Shown: positions 26,471-35,944, numbered from the stretch's first letter. The stretch is DNA of 64,000 nucleotides from Clostridium acetobutylicum ATCC 824 (GCF_000008765.1 NC_003030.1:1646001-1710000); one strand, 5' to 3'. The notes: generated from the sequence alone by a model not told the origin. Translations and numbers: made by a program.

Positions 26471-26554
26471 AGGTTTAATGTTATAAGTATTTGCATAACT
26501 TAATTTCTCTAAGGCAAAACTAGTATAAAACTTATTTGCAAAAGGGGAATTGAA

Positions 26555-27772
26555 ATGAGTGGAATAATTAATAACAGAGAATACAGACAAAAGGTATTAA
26601 AGGAGATAATTCTAGAGCTTCATAATGGTAAAAGTGTTGATGAAGTTAGAAAAAGGTTTCAGGAACTTATAAAGGGAGTTTCTACAAAAGAAATATCGGA
26701 GATGGAAGCACAGCTTATAAAGGAAGGAATGAAGGTAGAGGAGATACAAAGGCTTTGTGATGTTCATGCAGCGGTTTTTAAAGGATCAATAGATCAAATA
26801 CACCATCCAGAAAAAGAAGAAGGGCATCCTGTGAGTGTTCTTAAAAAGGAAAATGAAGCTGTTAAAAACTATATTCAGTCTCATTTAACTCCTAACCTAG
26901 AGGAAATAAAAAAGTCAGATAGTCATTCTACAAGGTTGAAGTTAATGGAAAATATAAGCATGCTCTTTGATTTAGATAAGCATTATAGCAGAAAAGAGAA
27001 TTTAATATTTCCTTATCTTGAGAAGTATGGAATAACAGCACCTCCTAAAGTTATGTGGGGAGTTGATGACGAGATTAGAGAGGCCTTAAAGGAATGTAAG
27101 GAAGTTATAAATAGTGCAAATAAAACGCCAAATGAAATAACGGAAAAAGTAGAAAGTACCCTAAAACGGATTGAGGAAATGATATTTAAAGAGGAAAGCA
27201 TACTCCTTCCAATGTGTATCGATACCTTTAGTGAGGATGAATGGCTTGATATAGAAAGTGAAAGTGACGAAATAGGTTACTGCTTGATATCGCCGTCTGA
27301 AAAATGGAAACCAAAAAGAGAAAATGTAGAGGAAAAGGAAAAAAGTAAACTGGCAAATGAAAACTCTGAAGGTTATATAAAATTTGATACGGGAATACTT
27401 AGGGTAAATGAGCTAAGTGCAATTTTAGACACTCTCCCTTTGGATATAACCTTTGTTGATAAAGATGGAACGGTTAAATACTTCTCCGGTGGAAGTGAAA
27501 GAATATTTGCAAGAACTAGAGCAGTTATAGGAAGAAAGGTTCAAAATTGTCATCCACCAGCTAGCGTTCATATAGTAGAAAAGGTGGTTGAGGATTTAAA
27601 GAGCGGCAAAAAGGATCATGAGGACTTTTGGCTTCACATGGGAGAATTATATGTTTTTATAAGATATTACGCTGTTAAGGATAATAAAGGAGAATTTATT
27701 GGTGTGCTTGAAGTTACCCAAAATATAAAAGAAATTCAAGAGATAACTGGAGAAAAGAGACTTATTGAATGA
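26555..27772 (+). CDS. DUF438, hemerythrin-like and PAS domain protein
   Basis: A 405-residue soluble protein built of three parts. Residues 1-85 match DUF438 (VDEVRKRFQELIKGVSTKEISEME... LCDVHAAVF). About residues 90-230 contain a hemerythrin-like four-helix bundle (HPVSVLKKENE, HYSRKENLIFPYLEKYG, EESILLPM) whose His and Glu residues can bind a di-iron site. The end is a PAS domain (LDTLPLDITFVDKDGTVKYFS). The set suggests sensing of oxygen, NO or redox state in an anaerobe. No output domain is attached. RBS AAAGGGGAA precedes the ATG; it is monocistronic. Confidence 0.85.
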   Translation: MSGIINNREYRQKVLKEIILELHNGKSVDEVRKRFQELIKGVSTKEISEMEAQLIKEGMKVEEIQRLCDVHAAVFKGSIDQIHHPEKEEGHPVSVLKKENEAVKNYIQSHLTPNLEEIKKSDSHSTRLKLMENISMLFDLDKHYSRKENLIFPYLEKYGITAPPKVMWGVDDEIREALKECKEVINSANKTPNEITEKVESTLKRIEEMIFKEESILLPMCIDTFSEDEWLDIESESDEIGYCLISPSEKWKPKRENVEEKEKSKLANENSEGYIKFDTGILRVNELSAILDTLPLDITFVDKDGTVKYFSGGSERIFARTRAVIGRKVQNCHPPASVHIVEKVVEDLKSGKKDHEDFWLHMGELYVFIRYYAVKDNKGEFIGVLEVTQNIKEIQEITGEKRLIE

Positions 27773-27778
27773 ATAAAA

Positions 27779-27816
27779 TAAAGCCTAGTATGTTTTTAAT
27801 GCATACTAGGCTTTTG
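27779..27816 (+). terminator. Strong intrinsic terminator
   Basis: AAGCCTAGTATG (27781-27792) pairs perfectly with CATACTAGGCTT (27802-27813), followed by TT. The next 260 bases up to the ChW gene hold no gene that I can support. Confidence 0.85.
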
Positions 27817-28075
27817 GCTTTGAAGTCCGGTAATTTTATGTAAAAAGTGAATTGTCATAAAGGGGGCAATATATAAAGAAAGGTATGGATTATAATGTAA
27901 ATGATGAGAGAAGTTTTTATTAAAGTTTATTACAGAGGATACTGTGACTAATTATAGTTTTGTAAAGTTGAGTATGATTTACATAAGAGAAATGCGGAGG
28001 TATTTGCAAAAAATAGGAATAAATTATAAAATATAATTATTAATCAATAATATTCAAGTTTAAGGGGGAAAATAA

Positions 28076-29551
28076 ATGAAAAACAAAAAAATTGTAGGCT
28101 TTATAGCTGCTGCAGCAGTTGCTTTTGGATTGGGGCTTCCATCAAATAGCCATTTTAACGCAGATACTGAAATTGGTATATCTTATCAAGGGCATGTAGA
28201 GAATATAGGTTGGCAAGCTCCAAAGAAAGATGGAGAAGAGGCAGGAACAGATGGAAAGGGCTTAAGAGTTGAGGCATTAAAATTAAACTTAACTAATGCA
28301 CCAGCAGGAGCACATATAGAATATCAAGGGCATGTAGAAAACATAGGCTGGCAGGATTGGAAGACAGATGGACAAGAAGCAGGAACAGATGGAAAAGGCT
28401 TAAGAGTTGAAGCCCTTAAAATAAAGCTTAAAAATATGCCGGGCTACAGCATTCAGTATAGAGCACATGTACAAAATGTAGGTTGGCAGGATTGGGTAAG
28501 TGATGGACAAGAAGCAGGAACGGATGGAAAGGGCTTAAGAGTTGAAGCTCTTGAGATTAAAATAGTTAAAGTAAGCGATAATTCAACAGTTGGTGTAAGC
28601 TATGTTGGGCATGTACAAAATGTAGGCTGGCAAGAGCCTAATGAAAATGGACAAATATCGGGAACAGAAGGACAAGGACTTAGAGTTGAAGCTCTAAAAC
28701 TAAATCTTGTTAATGCTCCAGAGGGAGCTCACATAAAGTATCAGGGTCATGTAGAGAATATAGGTTGGCAAGATCCTGCAGAGGATGGACAAGAAACAGG
28801 AACAGATGGACAAGGACTTAGAGTTGAAGCAATAAAGATTGCACTAGAAAATATGCCGGGCTACAGTGTTCAGTATAGAGCACATGTTCAGAATGTAGGC
28901 TGGCAAAATTGGGTAAGTGATGGACAAGAATCCGGAACAGATGGAAAAGGTTTAAGAGTGGAAGCTATTGAGGTTAGAATAGTTAAAACACAAGATGGAA
29001 GTACACCTAAGCCGGTGGATTTTATACCAGTAAATAATACTCCAGCACCAACGGATGATGATTCAAACATACCAGAACCTAAGTATGAGAATAACAATAT
29101 AAATACGGAGTGGGATTTATCGGATAAATTAAATGATGCTATGGGAAAAACTAAAAATCCAGTAGGAAGTTATGTATGGTATAATAATTCTCAAAAACGT
29201 ATTAGTGATGTCTTTGGAGGACTTAATAGTGATAGCAATAAGGTGGAAATAGGCGATATGTCAACAGACGAAATGAAAGCGGATATAGAAGATAGCTATA
29301 AAGACAATGATGGTGGTTTGTATACATCTAATAATGGAATAGTTTATAAGGTGGCAGGTGTGTATAAGGAGATTAAATCCACTAAGTCGAATGATTTGAC
29401 TACGCTTAAGGCCGCTGCACAAAAATTAAATACTCAATTTATAACTTCTGGTTATGATCCCTCCCAAACTTTTGATAGATTTTATGTCAATACAGATGGT
29501 TCAGGTACACATTGGGTAGTTAGAGTTTTAGCATATTTTACAAACAAATAA
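28076..29551 (+). CDS. Secreted ChW-repeat surface protein with six repeats
   Basis: A 491-residue exported protein. Signal peptide at residues 1-30, then six ChW repeats (about 35-80, 81-125, 126-173, 174-219, 220-264, 265-308), each with GHV-NxGWQ, a GTDGKG turn and LRVEAL. A Pro/Asp/Thr-rich linker (about 309-340) leads to a C-terminal domain of about 150 residues that I do not recognise. ChW repeats (clostridial hydrophobic with conserved W) are abundant in C. acetobutylicum and are thought to bind the cell surface or other proteins. RBS AGGGGGAAA precedes the ATG. It probably acts outside the cell; the substrate or partner is unknown. Confidence 0.92.
   Translation: MKNKKIVGFIAAAAVAFGLGLPSNSHFNADTEIGISYQGHVENIGWQAPKKDGEEAGTDGKGLRVEALKLNLTNAPAGAHIEYQGHVENIGWQDWKTDGQEAGTDGKGLRVEALKIKLKNMPGYSIQYRAHVQNVGWQDWVSDGQEAGTDGKGLRVEALEIKIVKVSDNSTVGVSYVGHVQNVGWQEPNENGQISGTEGQGLRVEALKLNLVNAPEGAHIKYQGHVENIGWQDPAEDGQETGTDGQGLRVEAIKIALENMPGYSVQYRAHVQNVGWQNWVSDGQESGTDGKGLRVEAIEVRIVKTQDGSTPKPVDFIPVNNTPAPTDDDSNIPEPKYENNNINTEWDLSDKLNDAMGKTKNPVGSYVWYNNSQKRISDVFGGLNSDSNKVEIGDMSTDEMKADIEDSYKDNDGGLYTSNNGIVYKVAGVYKEIKSTKSNDLTTLKAAAQKLNTQFITSGYDPSQTFDRFYVNTDGSGTHWVVRVLAYFTNK
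28178..29011 (+). repeat. Tandem duplication of a three-ChW unit (417-bp period)
   Basis: Repeats 1-3 (28178-28594) and 4-6 (28595-29011) are paralogous in order: repeat 1 resembles 4, 2 resembles 5, 3 resembles 6 (for example NMPGYS ends both repeats 2 and 5, and YRAHVQNVGWQ begins both 3 and 6). The array therefore arose by duplication of a whole A-B-C block of 139 codons, not by single-repeat addition. Confidence 0.85.
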
Positions 29552-29555
29552 ATTT

Positions 29556-29588
29556 AAAAACTTCTCATTTAAGTATGAGGAGTTTTTT
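29556..29588 (+). terminator. Intrinsic terminator after the ChW gene
   Basis: AACTTCTCAT pairs with ATGAGGAGTT around a short loop and is followed by seven T. Confidence 0.85.
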
Positions 29589-29618
29589 TGAAACAATTTT
29601 TAGGAGGTGAACTTATGT

Positions 29619-31331
29619 ATGATGATAAAAAAATTAGAATACAGAAAAAAAGCATTGTTTATAATTATTTTATCAATTTTTATTGTATCTACTATTGAAT
29701 TTTATGTATTTGCAATGAATGGTGATGATTCTACATCTATACCTGAAATAGATGGATGGAAAAATGGAAGTACTTATGTTGGAGGGGCGGCTGTTGAATA
29801 TAATGGTTTTCGCATTGGCAATACCGTTTGGTGTAAGCCTGGAGATGTACTTGGTGTAACGGCATGGGGAAAACAACTTTCCAATAGTAGTTGGGATAAT
29901 TGTATAGAGCATACTTATATGAGCTTTAGTGGTGCAGATGTATTCAATAAGTACCTTGATGTTCACTATACAGATAAATTTTTGGATAACTCTTATACTG
30001 AATATGCAGCTTGCGATATAGCTTTAATTGGGTCTGAAAATGGAGAAACAAGCACTAATGCAAAAATGTTAGATTACTTACGTATTGGAACTATATTCTG
30101 GTGCCAATTTAAAGAAAACAACAAAACTTACAGTATAAGAACTAATGAATATTCTAAAAATGGAAATTGGCTTTATCCAGAAGTTAAAACGCCAGAAGAA
30201 GACAGTCAAAATAAATGGGCATACTCAATTGAAAATATTAGGACGGATGGAGATGCGCCCAGTGTAAGCATTTCTCCAAAATCACAAGTGTGGACAAATA
30301 AGCCCATAAATATTGGGATTGATATTAAAGACAGTGGTTCAGGTATACAAAAGTATAGATATTCAATATGTAAGGATGGTACTTGGCAGGATTACGACTG
30401 GATATACACTGAAAATCATTCTAATTTGGATAATTCCCCATTTGTTAGATTGTATCCAGCTTCCTGTCAGGGCTTAAATCATAAAATAGAAACTTCAGAG
30501 GATGTACCTAAAGAAATAACTAGTTCTGTAAATAGCATAAGTAACAGCATATATTTAGATCAGCAGGGTGTATACAAAGTTAGAATTGAGGCAGTAGATA
30601 ATTTAGGAAATGACAGCGGGTGGCAGCAAAGCGATAATTATTGTATTGATACAACAGCACCAAATGGTGTTTTTACACCGGATACTCAAGGCTTAACAGA
30701 TGGCGATGTGGTAGCTAGTTTTACTCCGAAAGATGAAGGCGGTTCTGGCGTAATGCTTTGGAGATATAGATTATCTAAAGACAATGGCAAAACCTTTGGA
30801 GATTGGAGCAGTACTATAGAAGGAAGTTCTAAAGAAGATATAAAGTTAGTTGGAGAAGGGCAGTGGAAAATACAAGCAGAAGTTACTGATAATGCGGGAA
30901 ATGAAGGAGAGGTTTACGGCGGACCATATGAAATTGACAGCATAGTAACAGTTTCCGCAGCTGTAGCTCCAAATCCAGCAAAGCAGGGGCAAATGATAAC
31001 ATTGGATATAAATACTACAGGAAATGCAAAATATCTTTCAATATATATGCCTTTAGAAATAACTATGAACGATGAGAGAGGAACGCTGTTTCCTATAAAT
31101 AAAGAAATAAAAGAAGAGGAAAATCATAATGAAAAGGTTCAATATATAATACCTTTAAAAACTCCTGAAACTATAAAGAACAAAATTAGAGTAAGAGAAC
31201 CTTATAAAATAAATATAATAGCCAAAAAAGAAGATGGCAAAACTGCAAACTGTGAAGTGAATTTGGATGTTATGAGAAATGTACTTGATGGCATAAAAAC
31301 AGAGATAATAGGAACAGGCTTTGACAAATAA
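29619..31331 (+). CDS. Large exported surface protein with Ig-like/OmpL47-type repeats
   Basis: About 570 residues. A signal anchor occupies about residues 7-32 of the mature frame (KKALFIIILSIFIVSTIEFYVF). The first ~200 residues (EYNGFRIGNTVWCKPGDVLGV...) are unrecognised. Two or three beta-sandwich modules follow with the motif S-K-x-W-TNKP...DSGSGIQKYRYS, DNLGNDSGWQ...IDTTAPNG and GGSGVMLWRYRLS...DNAGNEG, typical of bacterial Ig-like/OmpL47 surface repeats. A last domain (about 445-570) is a beta-rich carrier. I start at ATG 29619 behind TAGGAGG. It follows the ChW gene after a terminator and likely works at the cell surface. Confidence 0.75.
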   Translation: MMIKKLEYRKKALFIIILSIFIVSTIEFYVFAMNGDDSTSIPEIDGWKNGSTYVGGAAVEYNGFRIGNTVWCKPGDVLGVTAWGKQLSNSSWDNCIEHTYMSFSGADVFNKYLDVHYTDKFLDNSYTEYAACDIALIGSENGETSTNAKMLDYLRIGTIFWCQFKENNKTYSIRTNEYSKNGNWLYPEVKTPEEDSQNKWAYSIENIRTDGDAPSVSISPKSQVWTNKPINIGIDIKDSGSGIQKYRYSICKDGTWQDYDWIYTENHSNLDNSPFVRLYPASCQGLNHKIETSEDVPKEITSSVNSISNSIYLDQQGVYKVRIEAVDNLGNDSGWQQSDNYCIDTTAPNGVFTPDTQGLTDGDVVASFTPKDEGGSGVMLWRYRLSKDNGKTFGDWSSTIEGSSKEDIKLVGEGQWKIQAEVTDNAGNEGEVYGGPYEIDSIVTVSAAVAPNPAKQGQMITLDINTTGNAKYLSIYMPLEITMNDERGTLFPINKEIKEEENHNEKVQYIIPLKTPETIKNKIRVREPYKINIIAKKEDGKTANCEVNLDVMRNVLDGIKTEIIGTGFDK

Positions 31332-31336
31332 GTCTG

Positions 31337-31370
31337 AGAAAAGAAGCCTTATCTTAAAAGCTTCTTTTCT
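31337..31370. terminator. Bidirectional terminator between convergent genes
   Basis: AGAAAAGAAGC (31337-31347) pairs with GCTTCTTTTCT (31360-31370). It serves the surface-protein gene on one strand and the ABC exporter operon on the other. Confidence 0.85.
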
Positions 31371-31376
31371 TATGAT

Positions 31377-33617
31377 TTATTCCTTTGTTGAGTTTAGAGC
31401 AGCTGCCATTGAAATTTTAGTTATCTTTTTTCTACTTAGTAAGTTTGATATTTCATAAGTTAAATAGATTACAATAAATCCTATAAGAATGTAGGTAAAA
31501 TTGAGTTTGACCTTCAAGCTTAAATTCATAGTGGAGGTCATGGATTTAAACAAGGCATTTAAAGAACCTAATAGGAAAGGAATTCCAAGCAAATATCCAA
31601 GAATTACAATAAAAGAAGAACTATTTAATATTAAAGAGTAAACCTCTTTTTTTCTGTACCCAAGTACCTTCATAAGAGATATATTCTCTTTGTTTTCCTC
31701 TATAATAAGAGAGGTTACTACATATATTATTATAAGTCCGATTATAAAGGACATGAGAGAAATACTGCCCATAGAATATTGAAGCGGCTTTGTTGCTGTG
31801 CTTAAGGCTGTTTTAAAGTCATCTATATTAGAAGTGCTTATGAGTTTGTTTTCAGGTATATTTATTTTATTATCGCTCCACAATCCTATATAGCTTCCAG
31901 ATGGATAATTTAACATAGTATTAAACCTTGAAAGAGGCATATATAAGCTTTGAGAGGAGTAAGTATCTGCAATGCTGTCAATCCTAATGGTGTATACCTT
32001 TGAGTTAAATCTATTTATAACTTTTATTTTATCATTCTCTTTTATATTAAGTTTATCTGATAGAGTCTTTGTTACTATAACTTTGTTTTTATCAAGGGAA
32101 TTTCCTGACCTATCTTTTAATAAAAGGTATCTGGTGTTGGGATTTATTCCATAGGCTGTAATAATTGTTTTGTTATTAGACTTTAAACTAAAAGCAGTTT
32201 CTGAAAATTTTTCACCCCTTGAAGGAGAAGTTGTTTGAAGGCTATTAAAAATATATTGATATTTGTATTTATAAGTGCTAGTAATGGATTCCTGCATTAA
32301 AAAATCCATAGAGTTTTTAGTTGCAAAACCTAAAAGTAAAAGCATGGTTGAGGCTATGATTCCAAATAAAAGAAGAAGACTTCTAGGTATACTTCTTAAT
32401 TGCTGTCTTATTTTAAATTTGGAATTGAATTTGAAATTATCAAGCTTTAAATGCCTTTCGAAAAAGTTAACTTTGCTATTTTCTATTCCTCCATGCATAA
32501 GGTCAACAGGAGAATGCTTAAGCTGTTTGTTTATAATAAAATAGCTTGATATAAAAAGAAAAATAATAGGTAAAAGTATGCTTATTACAACATATTTAAT
32601 ATCAAAGCTTAGGTAATTGGTTGGAACATTAAAATAAGAAACCATAAAAGTAACCATTGGTTTTAGAGCTAACCCGCCTAAGATAGTTCCAACAATACCT
32701 CCAATTACAGCTATAGATAGGGAGTATGTTAAATAATGCTTTCGTATTTCTCTTTTTCTATATCCAAGAGCATACAGTGTTCCTATAATTACAGCCTCCT
32801 TTTGCAGCATCCTAAGCATAATAATTCCAGTCATGCTGCAGGTTAAAAGTAGTATTGCAATTGGCATAGAGGAGCTTATGGATTTAGTGCTTTTAATTTT
32901 TGCAGTTACATAGGTTACTCTAGGATTTTCATCTATATTTGTCCAGCTTAATACGTTTATATTTTGAGACTTTAAGTAGCTTTTTAACTTTGAAATCTTA
33001 CTATCTATATTCTCTGAATTGTTAAATTTAATATTGTAAAAGCTGCTGCCTAAATTTAAACTATCAAAGTTATTTTTAGTTATTACAGCTATCCCAAAGC
33101 TTTTAGGATTATTCATAATATCGCTTTCTGACTTTATGGCATATATATAATTAGGAAGTGACATTAAACCTGAAACATTTAGTTTTTTATTCCCAATTGT
33201 TATTTTATCTCCAACTTTTATATTGTTTGCCTTTGCATAGGAAGGATCTATTAAGATTCCATTTGTAGTTAATTTATTTCCTGAAATTACAGCAGGAATG
33301 TCAATTTTTCTATTTTCACTGAAAATTCTTAGTGTTTTGCCTTTTGAAATTTCGTAATCAAAACTGCCGCTTTTTTCTAGCTTCATGTTAAACTTCTCTT
33401 CAAGTTTCTTTGGATTATTAATGGTTTTATCTACTATAAAGCTCGCATCATCTTGAACGTAGTTTCTTTCAAAGGAAGAAGTCATTTTATCCATATTGAC
33501 TGCAAGTTGATTAAACATGGTGTAAAGCATACAGCTTATAATAATAAGTGCTAATGAACCTATATACTGCGACTTATTTTGGAGCATAGTTCTCTTGATT
33601 TTTTTATTGATTACCAT
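31377..33617 (-). CDS. FtsX-like ABC exporter permease
   Basis: A 746-residue permease. One N-terminal helix and a large outside domain (about 40-250) are followed by three helices with an FtsX domain (SMPIAILLLTCSMTGIIMLRML, TLYALGYRKREIRKHY), a second outside domain, and a second FtsX domain at the C-terminus (SLMSFIIGLIIIYVVTSLI, MKVLGYRKKEVYSLIL). This two-FtsX layout is that of large lipoprotein or peptide exporters with a MacB-like ATPase. The ATG at 33617 overlaps the stop of the ATPase gene (TGATG), indicating coupled translation. Controlled by the upstream TetR gene. Confidence 0.9.
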   Translation of the reverse strand: MVINKKIKRTMLQNKSQYIGSLALIIISCMLYTMFNQLAVNMDKMTSSFERNYVQDDASFIVDKTINNPKKLEEKFNMKLEKSGSFDYEISKGKTLRIFSENRKIDIPAVISGNKLTTNGILIDPSYAKANNIKVGDKITIGNKKLNVSGLMSLPNYIYAIKSESDIMNNPKSFGIAVITKNNFDSLNLGSSFYNIKFNNSENIDSKISKLKSYLKSQNINVLSWTNIDENPRVTYVTAKIKSTKSISSSMPIAILLLTCSMTGIIMLRMLQKEAVIIGTLYALGYRKREIRKHYLTYSLSIAVIGGIVGTILGGLALKPMVTFMVSYFNVPTNYLSFDIKYVVISILLPIIFLFISSYFIINKQLKHSPVDLMHGGIENSKVNFFERHLKLDNFKFNSKFKIRQQLRSIPRSLLLLFGIIASTMLLLLGFATKNSMDFLMQESITSTYKYKYQYIFNSLQTTSPSRGEKFSETAFSLKSNNKTIITAYGINPNTRYLLLKDRSGNSLDKNKVIVTKTLSDKLNIKENDKIKVINRFNSKVYTIRIDSIADTYSSQSLYMPLSRFNTMLNYPSGSYIGLWSDNKINIPENKLISTSNIDDFKTALSTATKPLQYSMGSISLMSFIIGLIIIYVVTSLIIEENKENISLMKVLGYRKKEVYSLILNSSSFIVILGYLLGIPFLLGSLNALFKSMTSTMNLSLKVKLNFTYILIGFIVIYLTYEISNLLSRKKITKISMAAALNSTKE

Positions 33618-34315
33618 CACCACTCAATCCTTTCTGCTGGCAGGATATTTTCATTGATTTCGTGTTCTACAATTTTTCCGCTTCTTACTTTATAAATTCT
33701 ATTTGCCATGCTTTTTATAGCATTATTATGAGTTATCATTAGTATTGTGGTTTTAAAATCCTTATTTATCCTTTGAAGAAGCTTTAAAATTTCCTTAGAG
33801 GTTGCATAGTCTAAAGCCCCGGTTGGTTCGTCGCATAATAGAAGTTTTGGATTTTTAACTACAGCTCTTGCTATAGAGATTCTTTGCTGCTCTCCTCCAC
33901 TTAATTCTTTTGGAAATCTATATTTTTTATTAAGCATACCAACAGCATCTAAAACCTCGTCTATGTTCAAAGGAGATTTGCTTATATTTGAAACTACCTC
34001 AATGTTTTCCTTTGCAGTGAGGTTAGAAATCAAATTATAGAACTGGAATATGAAGCCAATATTGTCTCTCCTGTAATCGGTTAATTTGTCATCGCTAAAC
34101 TTTGAAATATCAGTTTCATTAATTAGTACTTTTCCTGAATCGCATCTGTCTATTCCTCCAATTATATTCAGTAGGGTTGATTTACCTGAACCTGATGGAC
34201 CAAGAATAACACCAACTTCACCGCTATAAAGTTCCATATCTATATCCTTAAGTACCTCTGTTTTTACATTGCCCGAGGTATATGATTTTTTTAAGTTTTC
34301 AATTTTTAAAAACAT
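33617..34315 (-). CDS. MacB/LolD-like ABC transporter ATP-binding protein
   Basis: A 232-residue ATPase with Walker A GPSGSGKST, Q-loop FIFQFYNLI, signature ELSGGEQQR, Walker B LLLCDEPTGALD and the H-loop His in MITHNN. It energises the FtsX-like permease encoded downstream. Its ATG directly follows the stop of the tetR gene. As the operon is governed by an autoregulated TetR protein, the transporter most likely exports a toxic compound that is also the inducer; its nature is unknown. Confidence 0.93.
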   Translation of the reverse strand: MFLKIENLKKSYTSGNVKTEVLKDIDMELYSGEVGVILGPSGSGKSTLLNIIGGIDRCDSGKVLINETDISKFSDDKLTDYRRDNIGFIFQFYNLISNLTAKENIEVVSNISKSPLNIDEVLDAVGMLNKKYRFPKELSGGEQQRISIARAVVKNPKLLLCDEPTGALDYATSKEILKLLQRINKDFKTTILMITHNNAIKSMANRIYKVRSGKIVEHEINENILPAERIEW

Positions 34316-34960
34316 TCATTTTGCCCCCATTCCATTTTTAAGTAGCTCAATCATTGCTTTGCTGTGCTTTTTATATTCTTCATATTCCTCATCAAGAATA
34401 TTCATTCCTAAAGCATTATTTTTTTTAAATAAGTACTCTTTTATTTTTAGAGAAGCACCTGTCATAAACATTAAGATCAAATCGTCGTCTATATCATCTC
34501 TTATATAGCCTTGCTTTTTTCCATCCTTGATGAGATTTAGGGTGTAGTTGTTTGAAACTTCTATCATGTTTTTAGTTGCTTCTTCTGTAATTGAACCATA
34601 TTTTCCAATAAAGGTATTTTGAATGAAAATTATAAGTTCTCTTTCTTCTTTTAATTGAAACCAAGTAGCCTCTGCGCTTTCATATATATAGTCAAATAAA
34701 TTCATTTTTTTTTCTTTAAAGCCCGAAAAATTTCCGTATTTTTTTAAAAGTATTTTCGAGGCCCAGCTAATACAGAATAAAAACAGTTCCTTTTTATTTT
34801 CAAAATATTGATATATACTTCCTTTTGCAATACCTGCATTTTTAGCAATACTTCCTATATTCCCCTTTTGGTAACCCTTGTTTAGAAATTCATCTATAGC
34901 AGTTCGCATTATTTTTTCTTGCTTTTCTATAGCAAGGTTATTAAAAGTTCCCTTTGGCAA
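34316..34960 (-). CDS. TetR-family repressor of the ABC exporter
   Basis: A 214-residue regulator. The N-terminal HTH reads FLNKGYQKGNIGSIAKNAGIAKGSIYQYFENKKELF, classic TetR. The rest is an all-helical ligand-binding region. It begins with TTG 34960 behind GGAGA, a start that may keep its level low. It is the first gene of an operon with the ABC transporter. A 32-base palindrome just upstream is its probable operator, so it should repress itself and the exporter until a ligand binds. Confidence 0.92.
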   Translation of the reverse strand: MPKGTFNNLAIEKQEKIMRTAIDEFLNKGYQKGNIGSIAKNAGIAKGSIYQYFENKKELFLFCISWASKILLKKYGNFSGFKEKKMNLFDYIYESAEATWFQLKEERELIIFIQNTFIGKYGSITEEATKNMIEVSNNYTLNLIKDGKKQGYIRDDIDDDLILMFMTGASLKIKEYLFKKNNALGMNILDEEYEEYKKHSKAMIELLKNGMGAK

Positions 34961-34985
34961 AATATCATCTCCATTATTTCAAAGT

Positions 34986-35017
34986 GTGACTTCTGGGTCA
35001 TATGACCTACAAGTCAC
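34986..35017. promoter_or_regulatory. 32-bp near-perfect palindrome, probable TetR operator
   Basis: GTGACTTCTGGGTCAT at 34986-35001 and the matching half to 35017 are complementary except at two positions per arm. The site directly abuts the -10 box of the tetR promoter, covering its start point. Confidence 0.85.
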
Positions 35018-35046
35018 ATTATATTTTCCTTATTTATTTATGTCAA
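35018..35046 (-). promoter_or_regulatory. Consensus sigma-A promoter of the TetR-ABC operon
   Basis: On the minus strand TTGACA (35046-35041), 17 bases, TATAAT (35023-35018): both boxes are perfect. Such a strong promoter needs tight repression, consistent with the adjoining operator. Confidence 0.9.
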
Positions 35047-35153
35047 TATATTATCTATAAAATTCAACTTAATTTACATACTTAAACTACAAGGTATATT
35101 TAATTGAAGAAGGAGTAACATAATAGGGACAAAAAATTATTTAGGAGGATGCT

Positions 35154-35936
35154 ATGGCACATGAAATAGATTATAAAATTATTGGAAGTGAGATGCAGAT
35201 TGTTGAAGTGGAACTTGATCCATATGAAAGTGTTGTTGCCGAAGCTGGAGCTATGATGTATATGGATAGTTCAATAGAAATGGAGACTATCTTTGGTGAT
35301 GGATCTGACAAGGGAAGTTCTGGAGGACTTGTTTCAAAACTTATGGGAGCAGGAAAAAGGCTTGTAACGGGAGAAAGTCTTTTTATGACTATTTTTACCA
35401 ATAGGGGAGTGGGAAAACAGAAGGTAGCTTTTGCAGCTCCATATCCGGGAAAAATTATTCCTATGGATTTGTCTAGCTTTAACAACTATATGATATGTCA
35501 AAAGGATTGTTTTTTATGCGCAGCAAAGGGTGTATCTATTGGAGTTGAGTTTACTAGAAAAATCGGTGTTGGCTTATTTGGCGGAGAAGGATTTATGCTT
35601 CAAAAATTAGAAGGAGATGGACTTACCTTTGTTCATTCAGGAGGTACTATAGTTCAAAGAGAACTACTTCCTAAAGAGGTGATTAAGGTTGACACAGGAT
35701 GCCTTGTTGCATTTACTAGAGATGTAAATTATGATATAGAAATGGTAAAAGGAATAAAGTCTGCAATCTTTGGTGGAGAGGGACTTTTTTTAGCAACTCT
35801 TAAAGGACCAGGTACAGTATGGCTTCAGTCAATTCCTTTTAGCAGATTAGCAGGAAGGATTAATAGTACAGCAGCCACAGGAAAAGAAGAGGGATCTATT
35901 TTAGGGAATATAGGAAATTTCTTTGACGGAGATTAG
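35154..35936 (+). CDS. AIM24/TIGR00266-family protein
   Basis: A 260-residue protein with the double-stranded beta-helix features of the AIM24 family: EVELDPYESVVAEAGAMMYMD at the start, GLFGGEGFMLQKLEGDG in the middle and FGGEGLFLATLKGPGTVWLQSIPFSRLA near the end. In yeast AIM24 is a mitochondrial protein; bacterial members have no settled role. There are no membrane segments. Strong RBS TTAGGAGGATGCT. A terminator follows at 35945, so it is probably a single-gene unit. Confidence 0.9.
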   Translation: MAHEIDYKIIGSEMQIVEVELDPYESVVAEAGAMMYMDSSIEMETIFGDGSDKGSSGGLVSKLMGAGKRLVTGESLFMTIFTNRGVGKQKVAFAAPYPGKIIPMDLSSFNNYMICQKDCFLCAAKGVSIGVEFTRKIGVGLFGGEGFMLQKLEGDGLTFVHSGGTIVQRELLPKEVIKVDTGCLVAFTRDVNYDIEMVKGIKSAIFGGEGLFLATLKGPGTVWLQSIPFSRLAGRINSTAATGKEEGSILGNIGNFFDGD

Positions 35937-35944
35937 ATTTTGTG

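Noticed and set aside
28178-29011. Could the regular repeats be a CRISPR or a minisatellite?
   Set aside because: The repeats are in frame, about 45-46 codons long and conserved at the protein level as ChW domains, with no spacer structure.
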